Below, one piece after another: positions 28,606 to 38,085 of a DNA stretch of 64,000 bases. Origin of the DNA: Stentor roeselii (Eukaryota > Ciliophora > Heterotrichea > Heterotrichida > Stentoridae); assembly GCA_006503475.1 (NCBI GenBank), contig RSEH01000029.1, positions 148,119-212,118 of the forward strand. The letters are read 5' to 3'. The notes below the pieces were generated by a model, which worked only from the letters and a program-made list of their open reading frames with translations, was not told where the DNA came from and did no database searches. The first letter of the stretch is position 1, and every line of letters starts with the position of its first letter. The position numbers were made by a program, and so were the translations under genes.

Positions 28606-29223
28606 ATGGAAGCCAGGCAAAAAGCAATCAAACTTCACCTAAAGCGACTTAACCTCCCAGCTTCTCTGATTGATGAAGCAACGTTCATCGCTTTGAACTG
28701 CAGCAAAAATCTTACAAAACTCACGAAAATCTGCGCTGCTATCGGACTGATCAACGCGTGTTCAAGTCGAGGAATCCCTGAAACTGTTGGATCAATCTGC
28801 GAAAAACTTGGAATTAAATATCGCAACCTTTCAAAACATTTTTCTAGAATGAAAGTCGTGCCAACTTCAGCACCCTGCAGAAAAATCGCGAAATTGGAAG
28901 AAATGCTGGAGAAAGTCGATGCTGATGAGGAAATAAGAGACAAAGCTTACGCTTTGATGTCAGAAAAAACTGGTTTCACTGCTCTTAAAGCGGTGGGAAA
29001 AGCACTTTCAGGCTGTCATGGCCTTAGTTTGCTAGCTCAGCAAGTGAACCACTTGCTGCCAGCTAAGCGTAATAAAAATGATTTAGAAAAACATGCTGAG
29101 GTCAGAATTTTAAAGATTCTCGAAGGACAAGACCTGCAAGAAGAGACGATTTTGGACCTGTCAATGTTGGACGTGCAGGGAACTGTGATGGACAAAGAAC
29201 TCGCAATTTCTTATTTAAGATAA
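28606..29223 (+). CDS. Helical protein, possibly TFIIB-like cyclin fold (205 aa)
   Basis: The central segment KICAAIGLINACSSRGIPETVGSICEKLGIKYRNLSKHF resembles a TFIIB-type cyclin repeat (aliphatic helix, RG-x-P, then a short helix ending in a recognition-like segment). There is no zinc ribbon and no clear second repeat, so the assignment is weak. The rest is helical and charged. The gene is the first of three closely spaced plus-strand genes (8 and 15 bp gaps), but ciliate genes of this type are normally separate units. ATG is in AATAAATGG context. Confidence 0.6.
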   Translation: MEARQKAIKLHLKRLNLPASLIDEATFIALNCSKNLTKLTKICAAIGLINACSSRGIPETVGSICEKLGIKYRNLSKHFSRMKVVPTSAPCRKIAKLEEMLEKVDADEEIRDKAYALMSEKTGFTALKAVGKALSGCHGLSLLAQQVNHLLPAKRNKNDLEKHAEVRILKILEGQDLQEETILDLSMLDVQGTVMDKELAISYLR

Positions 29224-29231
29224 TCAAATAA

Positions 29232-29750
29232 ATGGACATTGATTACAAAGCCTTTCTTTCTCTCCTCAGCGCTAAAAATAAAGCACAGGTCAAAACCATT
29301 CTGAGACTCGCCGCAAGGACCCCGAGGCCCAGGGTGTTAAATGAAATTCAAGAAGAACTCGAAATTACTGACAAGGACTTTAACACCCTGCTGGAAAACT
29401 TGACGAAACTCGAAATGCTTTTCATGCGAGGGCAAAATCTGGAGTTTCCACCTGACTTTCATGGTAATTTGAAAAGTTTAATTGAAACCTGCCTTGAAGA
29501 ACTCTCAGCGATACTTGTTCGTGAAAGTCCTCAGCCGAGTCTTCCCAAGTACGAAGGACTTGACTGGAGAATAGACATTCGTGCAGGCAACTCGAGTGTA
29601 GAAAAAGCTGCGAAGATGCCTAAAGCGGTGTTGGAGCTGAAAATCCAAGGGAAAAAAGAAGTCGTTGAACTGAGCAAGGAAAGAGTTCAGGGACTTTTAG
29701 ACGTGTTGGGCAAGGTGAAGGAACAACTGGACGCTCTGGCTGACAACTAG
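29232..29750 (+). CDS. COMMD-family protein (172 aa)
   Basis: The last 65 residues form a COMM domain: GLDWRIDIRAGNSS with the invariant Trp, then VLELKIQGKKEVVELSKERVQGLLDVLGKVKEQLDAL. The N-terminal part is the usual helical HN domain. COMMD proteins assemble as the Commander complex with CCDC22/CCDC93 and support endosomal recycling. I cannot assign which COMMD (1-10) it is. It ends 15 bp before the EF-hand gene. Confidence 0.85.
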   Translation: MDIDYKAFLSLLSAKNKAQVKTILRLAARTPRPRVLNEIQEELEITDKDFNTLLENLTKLEMLFMRGQNLEFPPDFHGNLKSLIETCLEELSAILVRESPQPSLPKYEGLDWRIDIRAGNSSVEKAAKMPKAVLELKIQGKKEVVELSKERVQGLLDVLGKVKEQLDALADN

Positions 29751-29765
29751 CTTATAAATTTAAAT

Positions 29766-30263
29766 ATGGCACGTGGTGGTTCATATAAGTCCATGCCCGA
29801 CATGAGCAAAATTAAACATTTCACTGAAGACGACGTGCTCCTCATCAAAGACGGGTTTGATATCTTTGATCACGGCAAACAGCTCATTGATTTGAAAGAA
29901 ATTTTAGAATTTACTGATAAAATCCAGGGTTTTGATAAGTTTCCCACTGTTTACAACCTCATCGCGAAAATTGCTGAAGCGAATCCGAAAGGAGTAAATT
30001 TCAAGACTTTTTTAGAAACTTTTCATGGGTATCTTGGAAATGCTGAAACTAAGAATGGCCTGCAGAAGTTGTTTGAAACGATTGACTTTGATGAAAACCA
30101 GTTTTTGGACAGGGAAAGACTTAAAAGTCTTGCGAAGGAAATCGGAGAAAAAGTCACGGATGAACAGATTGATTACTTGATTGAAGAAGGGTACAATTGT
30201 CCCACTGGAAAGGTGGATCAAGATGCTTTTGTTAGAATGATGCTTAAGGCCTCTGGCAGATAG
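29766..30263 (+). CDS. Calmodulin/centrin-like EF-hand protein with degenerate loops (165 aa)
   Basis: The size and four-helix-pair layout match calmodulin/centrin (basic N-terminal tail, two EF pairs). Loop 1 (DIFDHGKQLIDL) lacks ligands. Loop 3, DFDENQFLDRER, keeps D1, D3, N5 and D9 but has Gln at 6 and Arg at 12. Loop 4 (NCPTGKVDQDAF) lacks acidic residues at the key positions. Calcium binding is therefore doubtful. It may be a structural light-chain-like subunit in the cytoskeleton. Confidence 0.8.
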   Translation: MARGGSYKSMPDMSKIKHFTEDDVLLIKDGFDIFDHGKQLIDLKEILEFTDKIQGFDKFPTVYNLIAKIAEANPKGVNFKTFLETFHGYLGNAETKNGLQKLFETIDFDENQFLDRERLKSLAKEIGEKVTDEQIDYLIEEGYNCPTGKVDQDAFVRMMLKASGR

Positions 30264-30306
30264 TTAGAATCCCATATTAAAACGAAAGAGTTTTTTAGAG
30301 TTTTTA

Positions 30307-30429
30307 ATGGAAGGGAAATGGATTTGGTGTGTTTCCAACGGAGAGATGTTTAGCTACTCCCTGGATATGGACGAGAATAAGGCGTTGCATACTTCTTGTT
30401 ATGCTAAGGCAAAGGCTTCTGCCATCTGA
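30307..30429 (+). CDS. Possible microprotein (40 aa)
   Basis: ATG at 30307 in TTTAATGG context opens a 40-codon frame to TGA, with GC content and codon use like the neighbouring genes and unlike the AT-rich DNA after it. It begins MEGKWIWCVSNGEMFSYS and contains no recognised motif. It could be a true small gene or the relic of a longer one. Confidence 0.35.
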   Translation: MEGKWIWCVSNGEMFSYSLDMDENKALHTSCYAKAKASAI

Positions 30430-30648
30430 TTTTTTATTAAAGACTTGAATTTAATTTACCTGAAGAGGTAAACTTTTTCAAAGAAATAGAAAAATCTGAG
30501 GTATTTTTTTATTCTCTTTTAAATATTCAATAATCTTTAACTCCAACAATTAATATCACCAATAAATTGCAAATCTAAATTTTACCTTAACAAAAAATCT
30601 ATCCAGCTTAAATAAAAACTCTCATATTTAACAGATCAGTACCCAGTA

Positions 30649-31506
30649 ATGAGCAAACGCAAACAACAACAACTGATCCTCCCATCAAAGCAGACCAAAT
30701 CCCTTCCAGACATTCTGAATTTCCCAAACCCAGAAATCCAAATCCTAAGCTGGAACATAAACGGTTTGCGTTCCTGGATCCAAAAACCCGGAACTCGTGC
30801 TTTCATAACAAATCAATCCTTAGACCTAGTATGTTTAAACGAGACAAAGCTTCAAGAAAAGCACATTCCCGAGATATCCCTTTTACTTCCAGAGTACCGT
30901 TACCAGTTCTGGACATGCAGCACTAAAAAGCTGGGTTATTCAGGAGTATCAATCCTCAGCAAAGTAAAGCCATTATCCGTATCCTACAATCTTCCTGGTC
31001 ACCCAGAAGAAGGCCGACTGATCCAAGCCGACTTCGAGTCATTCAGCCTGGTGGCGACTTACGTTCCGAATTCAATGAGCCGCTTCGAGTACCGCGTCCA
31101 AGAATGGGACCGGGACTTAAGAGCCTATCTGGAAAAATTGAAAGAAACAAGAAACGTTGTTTGGATCGGCGACTTGAACGTGATCAACCTTGATATCGAC
31201 GTTTATCGACTCGAAGGCAATGAGGACTGTGCAGGCGGCACTCGTGAAGAACGCGCGAGTTTTCATGAAACTTTAACCCGAGGCTTCTGCGACTGCTTCC
31301 GCGAACTGCACCCGACTGAAAGGAAGTACTCCTGGTTCAACGTCAAGCGAAAAACTGCAAAGGAAAGAAATGAAGGGTGGAGATTTGACATGGCAGTCGT
31401 CAGTGCCCAGATGATGGCGAAGGTGAAGGACTGTCTGATCTTTGACGACGTGGCAGGAAGTGACCATTACCCAATAAAGTTAATCCTGGAGAATTCTGTA
31501 CAATAG
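30649..31506 (+). CDS. APE1/ExoIII-type AP endonuclease (285 aa)
   Basis: All active-site motifs are present: Asn36 in WNINGLR, Glu65 in LNETKLQ, Tyr138 in TYVPNS, Asp175 and Asn177 in GDLNV, Asp247 in GWRFDM, and Asp272-His273 in GSDHYPIKL. The length and YVPN form fit eukaryotic APE1 rather than APE2. Role: cleaving the backbone at abasic sites in base excision repair, nucleus or mitochondria. A basic, disordered 28-residue N-terminus precedes the domain, possibly nuclear targeting. The stop is 3 bp from the convergent gene's stop. Confidence 0.92.
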   Translation: MSKRKQQQLILPSKQTKSLPDILNFPNPEIQILSWNINGLRSWIQKPGTRAFITNQSLDLVCLNETKLQEKHIPEISLLLPEYRYQFWTCSTKKLGYSGVSILSKVKPLSVSYNLPGHPEEGRLIQADFESFSLVATYVPNSMSRFEYRVQEWDRDLRAYLEKLKETRNVVWIGDLNVINLDIDVYRLEGNEDCAGGTREERASFHETLTRGFCDCFRELHPTERKYSWFNVKRKTAKERNEGWRFDMAVVSAQMMAKVKDCLIFDDVAGSDHYPIKLILENSVQ

Positions 31507-31509
31507 TAA

Positions 31510-33861
31510 TTAAATATCATCCAACAAATCAAGAAGCTCTTTGAATAAATCAAGCAAGACCAAGTCACCCAAGTCGTTCGTGCTTTGGGCTTGCTCGTCT
31601 TCGTAGTCAAGCCACTCAGGTTCTTCTGCCTTGACGTCGAAACAAAGCAACTGGCTCATGGACTCTTCTCGAACTGTTTGAAGCTTGTCCTGGTCCTTCC
31701 TGTGAAAATGTTTCTGAAAAGCTCCTCCTTTGAGCTCCACCCAACTTTTCATCTTTTCTTCTGATTTTTTTAACACCCTGCTCAACTCGCCTTCTCCAAA
31801 GAGAAGTCTTGAATGTGGAATCCAAGGGTCAGGGACTCCTTTTAATCCAAATGGCCGAAGATAGTTAAAAGTTTCGTTCACACAGTCGAATAGCATTTGA
31901 ATGTAAAATTTTCGTAACCAGAACTTGTCGCAGTCCATCTTTTTTTGAACGAATTCGCAGATTTCTTGAGGAATCATCTCGTCGAGAACTCGGAATTTTG
32001 TGAGTTCTCCGATGTTGCTGCTTTGAAGCAATTGTAACTTTTCTAGAGGGTCGATAAAAGCAGGAGTGTTTACGATGTCTAGTACTTCAGCTTCTGTCTT
32101 TTTGAACTCTGAAAAAAGGACTTTGAGGAATTTTAAGAGGTAGTCGGAAGAAGGGTCTACGCAAAGCTCGTTGTTGATGAATTGGATTCGAGATTCAAAT
32201 AGTTTTACTTCGTTTTCAATTATCTCTGAAACGATTTCTGTTAGATTAATAGAAACTTCAGGAGTTGTTATTGGAATTTTGTACTCTGGGTCTGAAGTTA
32301 TTGAGTTTTGTTTTGACTCTGATGTCAGTTCTTCGAATTGTCGCATCAGAGATGAAGAGATGTCCAGGTCACTTTGGTTGGCGTCTTCTAAAGTATAACA
32401 GCCGCAAGCTTGAAGAAAGTCTTGAATATCCTTCGAAGAGCTTTTAAAAACGGGTTTTTCCAAAGAGTCTGACTGAAAAGAATGCTTAGCCTCTTCAACA
32501 GGAGGTTGATTTACTTTTTCCTCTGATCCAGATTGACTCGATTCAAAAGTACAAGTGACAAGCGGTGTATTGATATTCTCAATATCCAGGTCCTTGGGCC
32601 GTTTAAGTTGAAAGCTCGAAGACGAGAGAAGAGTCACATTATTACTTGACTTCTCAGCCAGTTTCATTTCTTCAGGTTTTTGAAACAAATCACGAAACTG
32701 TCCAGGCCGAAGCAAAGAAGTCAAATTTCGTCGATGAGAACTTTTAATAATCAAAGACTCGTCAAAATCAGGACAAGCTGTCGGAGTTTCTTTTCTTTTC
32801 TTGATAAGATTTCGAAACCAGCCCTGGATTTTACTTGCTGCCTGGTCCTTCGAGAGACTCGTGGGAGTCTTCCGTAGCTTTAAACGATTGATCACTGGGT
32901 TCAGGTCTTCTGGCTTTGCAAGAGGTTGTCGCTTGGTTTTTTTTATTTTCAGCTTTTTTGGGGTTTTTCGCTTTGTTGTTGGAAGAGTTGAGGCTGGACG
33001 CTCAGTGTTCACAATTTTCAGTCTTTTTAATAACGGCTTTTTTTTCTTTTCGAATCGATCTGCTGTTTTGAAGATCTCCGCGTTGCTTAATAGGTCGAAC
33101 CCGTTGCTGGTGACGTCGAAGGTTTTCATTGTGGTTTTTTTTGACCTGTGGGTTTTTTTCTCTTCTTTTTTCTTTTTGGAAGAGGTTTTGACCTTCTTTG
33201 AGTCCAAGTTGTTCAAGTCGATTGATTTGAACTGTTTTTTGAGGTGAAGGATGTTTAAATCGACTGACTTTATTGGTTTTTTTCGGATTAGGTGGGGTTT
33301 TGACTTGATTTTTAATTCTTTCGCTTCGCCAGAGGCAGACTTATCATCAATGACGATTTTTTTTGCCTTGGACTCGTTTTTACCCTTGGAGGCAAGTTTT
33401 GAACTTTTTGAATTTTTCGTCTTTTTCACTTTACTCGAAGGCTTGGCCTTGAAAGTCTTCGGGTTATCTGAAAGTTTAACGAGAGGTCCTTTGTGCTCTT
33501 TCAAGAGGTTGCTGCAGAATTCAGAAAGTCCAGTTTTTATGTTTTTTTCACTTTTGAAGTAACTTTTGCTAGCTTTGTTAATTTTCACTTTGGAATCAGC
33601 ACGCAAAGGCGACTTTCTCAAATTTTCTTTATCAGTCTGAAGACTTTTCAAGCTTTTCGAGCGAAAAGGTGATTTGCTGTATTTAAACCTAAGACGAGAA
33701 GTAGAGTTTTTATCATTCAAGGCACTTTTACAGCGAATCGGTGAGATTTTTGGAGGTTTTAACGCGAAAGACGAGTGAATTTTCCTTCGAAGCGAATTAA
33801 CCGACAAGACCTGTTGACTGAGACTTTCAGGTAGTCCGAGTGATTCCTTATTTTGGTTCAT
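31510..33861 (-). CDS. IQ-motif protein with DUF4378-like C-terminus (783 aa)
   Basis: The N-terminal 330 residues are extremely Lys/Ser-rich and disordered. An IQ motif (AASKIQGWFRNLIKKRK, about residue 345) suggests calmodulin binding. The last 220 residues resemble DUF4378, a C-terminal domain shared by plant TRM/LONGIFOLIA-type and ciliate microtubule-associated proteins: KFYIQMLFDCVNETFNYLRP, then an acidic helical end (LVLLDLFKELLDLLDDI). A cytoskeletal role is likely but inferred. It shares a 12-bp divergent spacer with the coiled-coil gene at 33874. Confidence 0.75.
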   Translation of the reverse strand: MNQNKESLGLPESLSQQVLSVNSLRRKIHSSFALKPPKISPIRCKSALNDKNSTSRLRFKYSKSPFRSKSLKSLQTDKENLRKSPLRADSKVKINKASKSYFKSEKNIKTGLSEFCSNLLKEHKGPLVKLSDNPKTFKAKPSSKVKKTKNSKSSKLASKGKNESKAKKIVIDDKSASGEAKELKIKSKPHLIRKKPIKSVDLNILHLKKQFKSIDLNNLDSKKVKTSSKKKKEEKKTHRSKKTTMKTFDVTSNGFDLLSNAEIFKTADRFEKKKKPLLKRLKIVNTERPASTLPTTKRKTPKKLKIKKTKRQPLAKPEDLNPVINRLKLRKTPTSLSKDQAASKIQGWFRNLIKKRKETPTACPDFDESLIIKSSHRRNLTSLLRPGQFRDLFQKPEEMKLAEKSSNNVTLLSSSSFQLKRPKDLDIENINTPLVTCTFESSQSGSEEKVNQPPVEEAKHSFQSDSLEKPVFKSSSKDIQDFLQACGCYTLEDANQSDLDISSSLMRQFEELTSESKQNSITSDPEYKIPITTPEVSINLTEIVSEIIENEVKLFESRIQFINNELCVDPSSDYLLKFLKVLFSEFKKTEAEVLDIVNTPAFIDPLEKLQLLQSSNIGELTKFRVLDEMIPQEICEFVQKKMDCDKFWLRKFYIQMLFDCVNETFNYLRPFGLKGVPDPWIPHSRLLFGEGELSRVLKKSEEKMKSWVELKGGAFQKHFHRKDQDKLQTVREESMSQLLCFDVKAEEPEWLDYEDEQAQSTNDLGDLVLLDLFKELLDLLDDI

Positions 33862-33873
33862 TTTTAACTATAA
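33862..33873. promoter_or_regulatory. 12-bp spacer between divergent start codons
   Basis: Start codons at 33861 (minus) and 33874 (plus) are separated by 12 AT-rich bp only. It is a second example, besides 2536-2548, of a near-zero bidirectional promoter. Confidence 0.4.
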
Positions 33874-34854
33874 ATGCAGAGGTCGTTTTACTCATCAGGG
33901 TACCTGTCGAACGGCAACATTTCTCGTGAGTCGTACTCGTCTCCGACTCGTTCAGGGCAGTACTCTTCCACCTTTTTACGAGAACTGGAAAAGCACCACG
34001 ACCGTTCCATTCAAATCGCGAACGACCGTCTCAAGTCACAAGAGTTGCAACACGAGCGCAACCTGGACAACCTGCGAAGTCAAATCTCGAGTTTAAAGCA
34101 GCAGCTGGAGCACAACGAACGTTCTTACACCCGCGAAGAGCAGCGTCTCGAAGAAGACTACAACTACCGGCTTAACATCTTGCAGAGAGAAAGCGACTTG
34201 AAGACTCGCCCGGTCCTTACGCAGATTGCGGAATATGAGAAGAATATTGAAAGGGCGACACTTAGTCATAACTCTGAACTGCGGGAACTCACAAGAGCTG
34301 TGCAAGAACTCAAACAGGAAAATTTGTCGTTAAGGCCAAGGGTTGAAGTACTCAAAGCTGAATTGGATACGCTTAAGAATAAACTTTATAAAGAAAGCCA
34401 GCAGGAGCTGGCTTTGATTGAACAGGAGAAAAAGGAAATTACCAGAAATCATCATATTGAACTTGAGGCTATCAGTGAAAGTCACCGAAAGTCTGTTAGT
34501 GGATTGCATAGGGTTCTTGATACTCGTGATTCACGCATTGAAGAGCTGCAGAAGGAACTGGCTGCGAAGAAACAGGGACTTAATGAACTTATTTTGAACT
34601 CGGAAAGTGAAATTCGTAGACTTGAAGAAGGACTTCAAACTGCTAGACTCACTTTGAATAAGCAGGAAAGGGAAATGATGACTATTCACTCTGCCATGAA
34701 TGAGGCTAAAAAAGAAGCCAAAGTACTGCAGAATGAAAAAACTGCCATGGAGTCGGATATTGGGTCTACCAAAAAGGAAAATGAGTATTTCAAGACTGAA
34801 ATTAAAAGACTTGAAAGACTTGTTTATGGAAAAGGATCTCCCAGAAGGGTGTAA
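33874..34854 (+). CDS. Coiled-coil protein (326 aa)
   Basis: A 35-residue Ser/Tyr/Gly-rich head (SSGYLSNGNISRESYSSPTR) precedes a continuous coiled coil of about 280 residues ending KGSPRR. The head-plus-rod design resembles intermediate-filament-like or striated-fibre proteins, but no family signature was seen. Charge periodicity is strong and there is no membrane segment. Confidence 0.78.
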   Translation: MQRSFYSSGYLSNGNISRESYSSPTRSGQYSSTFLRELEKHHDRSIQIANDRLKSQELQHERNLDNLRSQISSLKQQLEHNERSYTREEQRLEEDYNYRLNILQRESDLKTRPVLTQIAEYEKNIERATLSHNSELRELTRAVQELKQENLSLRPRVEVLKAELDTLKNKLYKESQQELALIEQEKKEITRNHHIELEAISESHRKSVSGLHRVLDTRDSRIEELQKELAAKKQGLNELILNSESEIRRLEEGLQTARLTLNKQEREMMTIHSAMNEAKKEAKVLQNEKTAMESDIGSTKKENEYFKTEIKRLERLVYGKGSPRRV

Positions 34855-35104
34855 GGAAGAATTTAATATTTTAGGAGATTGTTTATGATGAGATTAGTTT
34901 AGAACTGTAACTGTTTGAAATAATTTTTATGAAATCAAACAGATTTTAGATTATTTCAATTTTTCATTCAATAATAATTAAGATTGCAATAACTTTCACT
35001 TTTTCCCTCTAAAATCAATAAATCACTAAAATTAGCTCTCAGTCCTCATCATTCAAAATTTTCGAAATTCCTGAATACCTAAAAAGATTAAAAAACTCAT
35101 AATC

Positions 35105-35812
35105 CTAGTTATGAAAATTAAAGCAAATCGCAGACTGATTCCTTCTTTCATTATAAGTCTTAGCATGACTCGAGAGTTCTTTAACCTGACTAACGGCAGA
35201 GTAATTAATCCTCTGACTAGTCGGTTTACAAGTGACAGGTTCCGGTCGAGACCCATCCAGATAGTTAAGCACGAAAGGCATCTGATCCTTTTGAGTTCCA
35301 ACAAACTTAAGCTGTTTCTTGACTTCCACCTCATTAGACCTGTCATTATTAAAAACATTGCTTTTCATAGTCTGATAGTACTGATTATCCCTGGTCTTCA
35401 CACAATTTGTCTCATTCTGTGAAAAAACAGTAGAATCTCTTACTTTCGAGTACTGTTCCCTGTTCTTGCTGTAGTTCTGAGGAGCCAGGGAAGGATGGTC
35501 CTGGGTGATTGGATTTCGATTCACAGGAATGCATTCAGCCCGCTTTCCTGCATTCGCAGTCGTCACCACCCTCGCCTCTGAGTCAAACTTGAAAGACCCG
35601 TTGCCCTTCGTTGAATAAGCCCCCCGCGCCAAGCCTCTAGGCTTGGCGTCTGAAGGGAATTCAGTCTCTTTAAGCGAAATTCCACTTTGCGTTATCGGGT
35701 CACGTTCTGTCCTGCTAGTCTTTCCTTTCGGCCCGTCAAAGAGCTTTTTGCTGATTTCACGCTCGAGGTTCAGCAAGTAGACTGGCTTCGGAGCTGCTTT
35801 CTTGTCGCCCAT
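35105..35812 (-). CDS. Low-complexity polar protein, unknown (235 aa)
   Basis: The protein is polar, with imperfect internal repeats RDPITQSG (about 38-45) and RNPITQDH (about 99-106), and many Asn, Gln, Ser and Lys residues. No catalytic or membrane motif is visible. Short recurring polar motifs like these occur in ciliary microtubule-associated proteins, which is only a suggestion. The clear ATG at 35812 lies 28 bp downstream of the stop of the next minus-strand gene. Confidence 0.65.
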   Translation of the reverse strand: MGDKKAAPKPVYLLNLEREISKKLFDGPKGKTSRTERDPITQSGISLKETEFPSDAKPRGLARGAYSTKGNGSFKFDSEARVVTTANAGKRAECIPVNRNPITQDHPSLAPQNYSKNREQYSKVRDSTVFSQNETNCVKTRDNQYYQTMKSNVFNNDRSNEVEVKKQLKFVGTQKDQMPFVLNYLDGSRPEPVTCKPTSQRINYSAVSQVKELSSHAKTYNERRNQSAICFNFHN

Positions 35813-35840
35813 GATTGAATAATAAGGCAGATTTTATTAT

Positions 35841-37178
35841 TTAGAACCTTTTTAAAAATTTTCTAACACCCTGGGACTTTGGCTTGACTTGGTAGAGACT
35901 TTGGATGTACTCGAAGTTCAGCTGGGTCTCGATCCACATGTGCCACTTGTGGAATGGGATGTTTTCTGATATCGCTTTTTGAAAGAGTGTCGCGTGGGGA
36001 ATCACGCATATTGTGTCCATGTGGGGAGAATTTAACTTAACTGCTTGAACGGTGAGGATGAAGTATTGCTCAGTGGGGTCCTTTTTTATCTCCTTGCCTT
36101 TGGAAGGTATTTCTATGAATGGGTATGTGATGGTCTCGAAGAACTCTGGGTAGATCTGAGGCCTGAAGTTAGGAGTGTAAGTGTTTCGCTTTTCATGTGA
36201 TTTTAAAGTGTTTTGAGGAGAGAAAAACTCTTCATCGGACTCGTCACTTTTACCACTTTCGGTTTCTTTTAAACACTGAAGTTCATATAAAAGTGAATTG
36301 GACTCTTGGGCACTTCCACTGTTTTTCGTTCTCTGGTCTTCCAGGACTTTAGCTTCTTCTTCAAGTTGCTCAATGGTTTCCATGAGTTTCGTGACTTTTT
36401 CCAAGAGTTTTTCATTGTTACTCTTGGCTTGGTTGTATTTTTTTTCAAGTTTTTCGTTATTATCAAGGACGATTCTTTGCACACGTTCACTTTCCCTGAG
36501 TTTATCAACAGTTCTTTTGTGTTTATTGCAGAGGTTCTGATAGTTTTCCTTAGTTTGAATCAACTCGCGTTCGTTTTTTTCCTTTTCAGCTTGAAATTTT
36601 GTGGATTTCTTTTCAAGTTCGACACAATTTTCTACATTTGAGTTACTTTTGTATTTCTCTAGTTCAGACTGAAACGAGTTCTGCATTTCAAAAAGTTCCT
36701 TTTCAAAACTGTCGCCAGTCAAAAAGCTTTCATCAGAAGGTTTTGCTTGGCCTCTTTGGAAGTCAACAGCGAGTTTCATGAGTTCATTTTCAGTCTGAGC
36801 CAAAGTACTAGTCGCGCGTTCGTATTTTATGTCTTTTTCTTCTAACAAGGCCTGGCAGGTTCTTAGTTCTTGACTCAGCGCCCGACACTCGTTAATTAGA
36901 TTCAACTCGTTCGTTTCGAGTTTTACTATTTTTCTTTGGAGGTCTTCGTTGCTGTCCAGCAGGTATTTCGCGATTTCTAACGCGACTTGCAGTTCTCTTT
37001 CTTTTTCTGAAAGGTAGCTTATCGCGTCTTTTAACTCGTCAAGTGGAGATTGTTTGTGTTGGTTTGATTTCGCTCGTCTTTGAAGGTATGGGATGTTGAT
37101 TTGGGCGGAGATGTCTTGAAGCATTAGGCGTAAACCGGTTGAGTCAACTTCTGAGGATTTGAGGACTGATTTACTCAT
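35841..37178 (-). CDS. Coiled-coil protein with CC1-box-like segment (445 aa)
   Basis: Residues about 45-310 form a coiled coil. At 58-80, EKERELQVALEIAKYLLDSNEDL resembles the CC1 box of dynein activating adaptors (E-K-x-x-D/E-L-x-x-A-A-x-I-G-x-x-LL-x-x-N), with ALEIA in place of the usual AARIG. The C-terminal 110 residues form a compact domain (YFILTVQAVKLNSPHMDTICVIPHATLF, then HKWHMWIETQLNF). It could link cargo to dynein, but the key Gly of the box is absent, so this is tentative. Confidence 0.68.
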   Translation of the reverse strand: MSKSVLKSSEVDSTGLRLMLQDISAQINIPYLQRRAKSNQHKQSPLDELKDAISYLSEKERELQVALEIAKYLLDSNEDLQRKIVKLETNELNLINECRALSQELRTCQALLEEKDIKYERATSTLAQTENELMKLAVDFQRGQAKPSDESFLTGDSFEKELFEMQNSFQSELEKYKSNSNVENCVELEKKSTKFQAEKEKNERELIQTKENYQNLCNKHKRTVDKLRESERVQRIVLDNNEKLEKKYNQAKSNNEKLLEKVTKLMETIEQLEEEAKVLEDQRTKNSGSAQESNSLLYELQCLKETESGKSDESDEEFFSPQNTLKSHEKRNTYTPNFRPQIYPEFFETITYPFIEIPSKGKEIKKDPTEQYFILTVQAVKLNSPHMDTICVIPHATLFQKAISENIPFHKWHMWIETQLNFEYIQSLYQVKPKSQGVRKFLKRF

Positions 37179-37702
37179 TTATAGTTTTATGAATGTTATG
37201 GGATTAAACAACTTTTATATTGAATATAATAGGATCAAGCGTTTGGATGGTTTGGATTGAGTGGCAAATTTGGTTTTTAAGAAGGTTTGGATTAAGAGAT
37301 TTGGGTTAATTTGGGAAGTTTTAGATGTTAAATTAGTTTGATAATGAGGATTACCGATTTTATTATAGAGTGACTTTAACTTGTCTATCATCTTTTAATT
37401 TTTCAACAAAGTTGTTTATATTAAAATTTAATTGTTACAAAAAATTAATTGGGTGAAACTCAGCTCAATCATTCAATCGATAATTAATAAGTCACTAATA
37501 CTATTATGAAAGAATATTATGAATCATTTATGTATACAGTTAATAAAATAATTATTAAGGTAGTAAACTCAAAACTTCCAAGAGAAGAAAGTTAATCCTT
37601 ACTTTCTATCATAAATTACCATAAACTGTATTTCTCAAGCAATTATCCTGCATAATCTTCCAGTCCTTCAATCATTCCATTCATCTCACCAGTTAGTTAA
37701 AA
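37179..37702. other. AT-rich spacer between divergent genes
   Basis: About 520 bp. The side next to the minus gene is G/T-rich on the plus strand (37220-37320) and the side next to the plus gene is C/A-rich (37620-37690). No gene seen. Confidence 0.5.
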
Positions 37703-38080
37703 ATGACTCAAATTTCAAATAAAGAAAACTCTTCAAATCGTCTGAGCATAGAAGAAAAAGTTTTAGATCTCATGGGTTTTTGGGAGAGCTACAAGGAAAA
37801 CTGCCCTCCTCCTCTGAGTAAATCACGGAGCATAAATAAAAACCTAGAAAAATTGAGAAGCTTAAAAAAAACGAGTTCAACAAAACAAGACCAAAGCAGT
37901 CCCAGACTTGTTTTTCCGAAGAAGCTGTCAATAAAGCGAAAGACTTCAGTTCTTATCACTGGGGAGTTGTTGGAAAAGTTCGAGAAATGCCGCTCTGACT
38001 TGCATAACGACTTAAAACACAAAAAGAAAACCGTTCTAAGGTCAAGAGACTGGAACCGGGACAGGAGTGCCAAGAAGTGA
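37703..38080 (+). CDS. Small basic protein, unknown (125 aa)
   Basis: The protein is Lys/Ser-rich with a short N-terminal helix (IEEKVLDLMGFWESYKENC) followed by a disordered basic region. The stop is TGA, 5 bp before the stop of the convergent Brr6-like gene. Codon use looks like a real gene. No family recognised. Confidence 0.6.
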   Translation: MTQISNKENSSNRLSIEEKVLDLMGFWESYKENCPPPLSKSRSINKNLEKLRSLKKTSSTKQDQSSPRLVFPKKLSIKRKTSVLITGELLEKFEKCRSDLHNDLKHKKKTVLRSRDWNRDRSAKK

Positions 38081-38085
38081 TTTAA

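Noticed and set aside
28606-30263. Operon of three closely spaced plus-strand genes
   Set aside because: Gaps of 8-15 bp are normal for this compact genome and each start has its own ATAAATG context; there is no evidence for polycistronic RNA.
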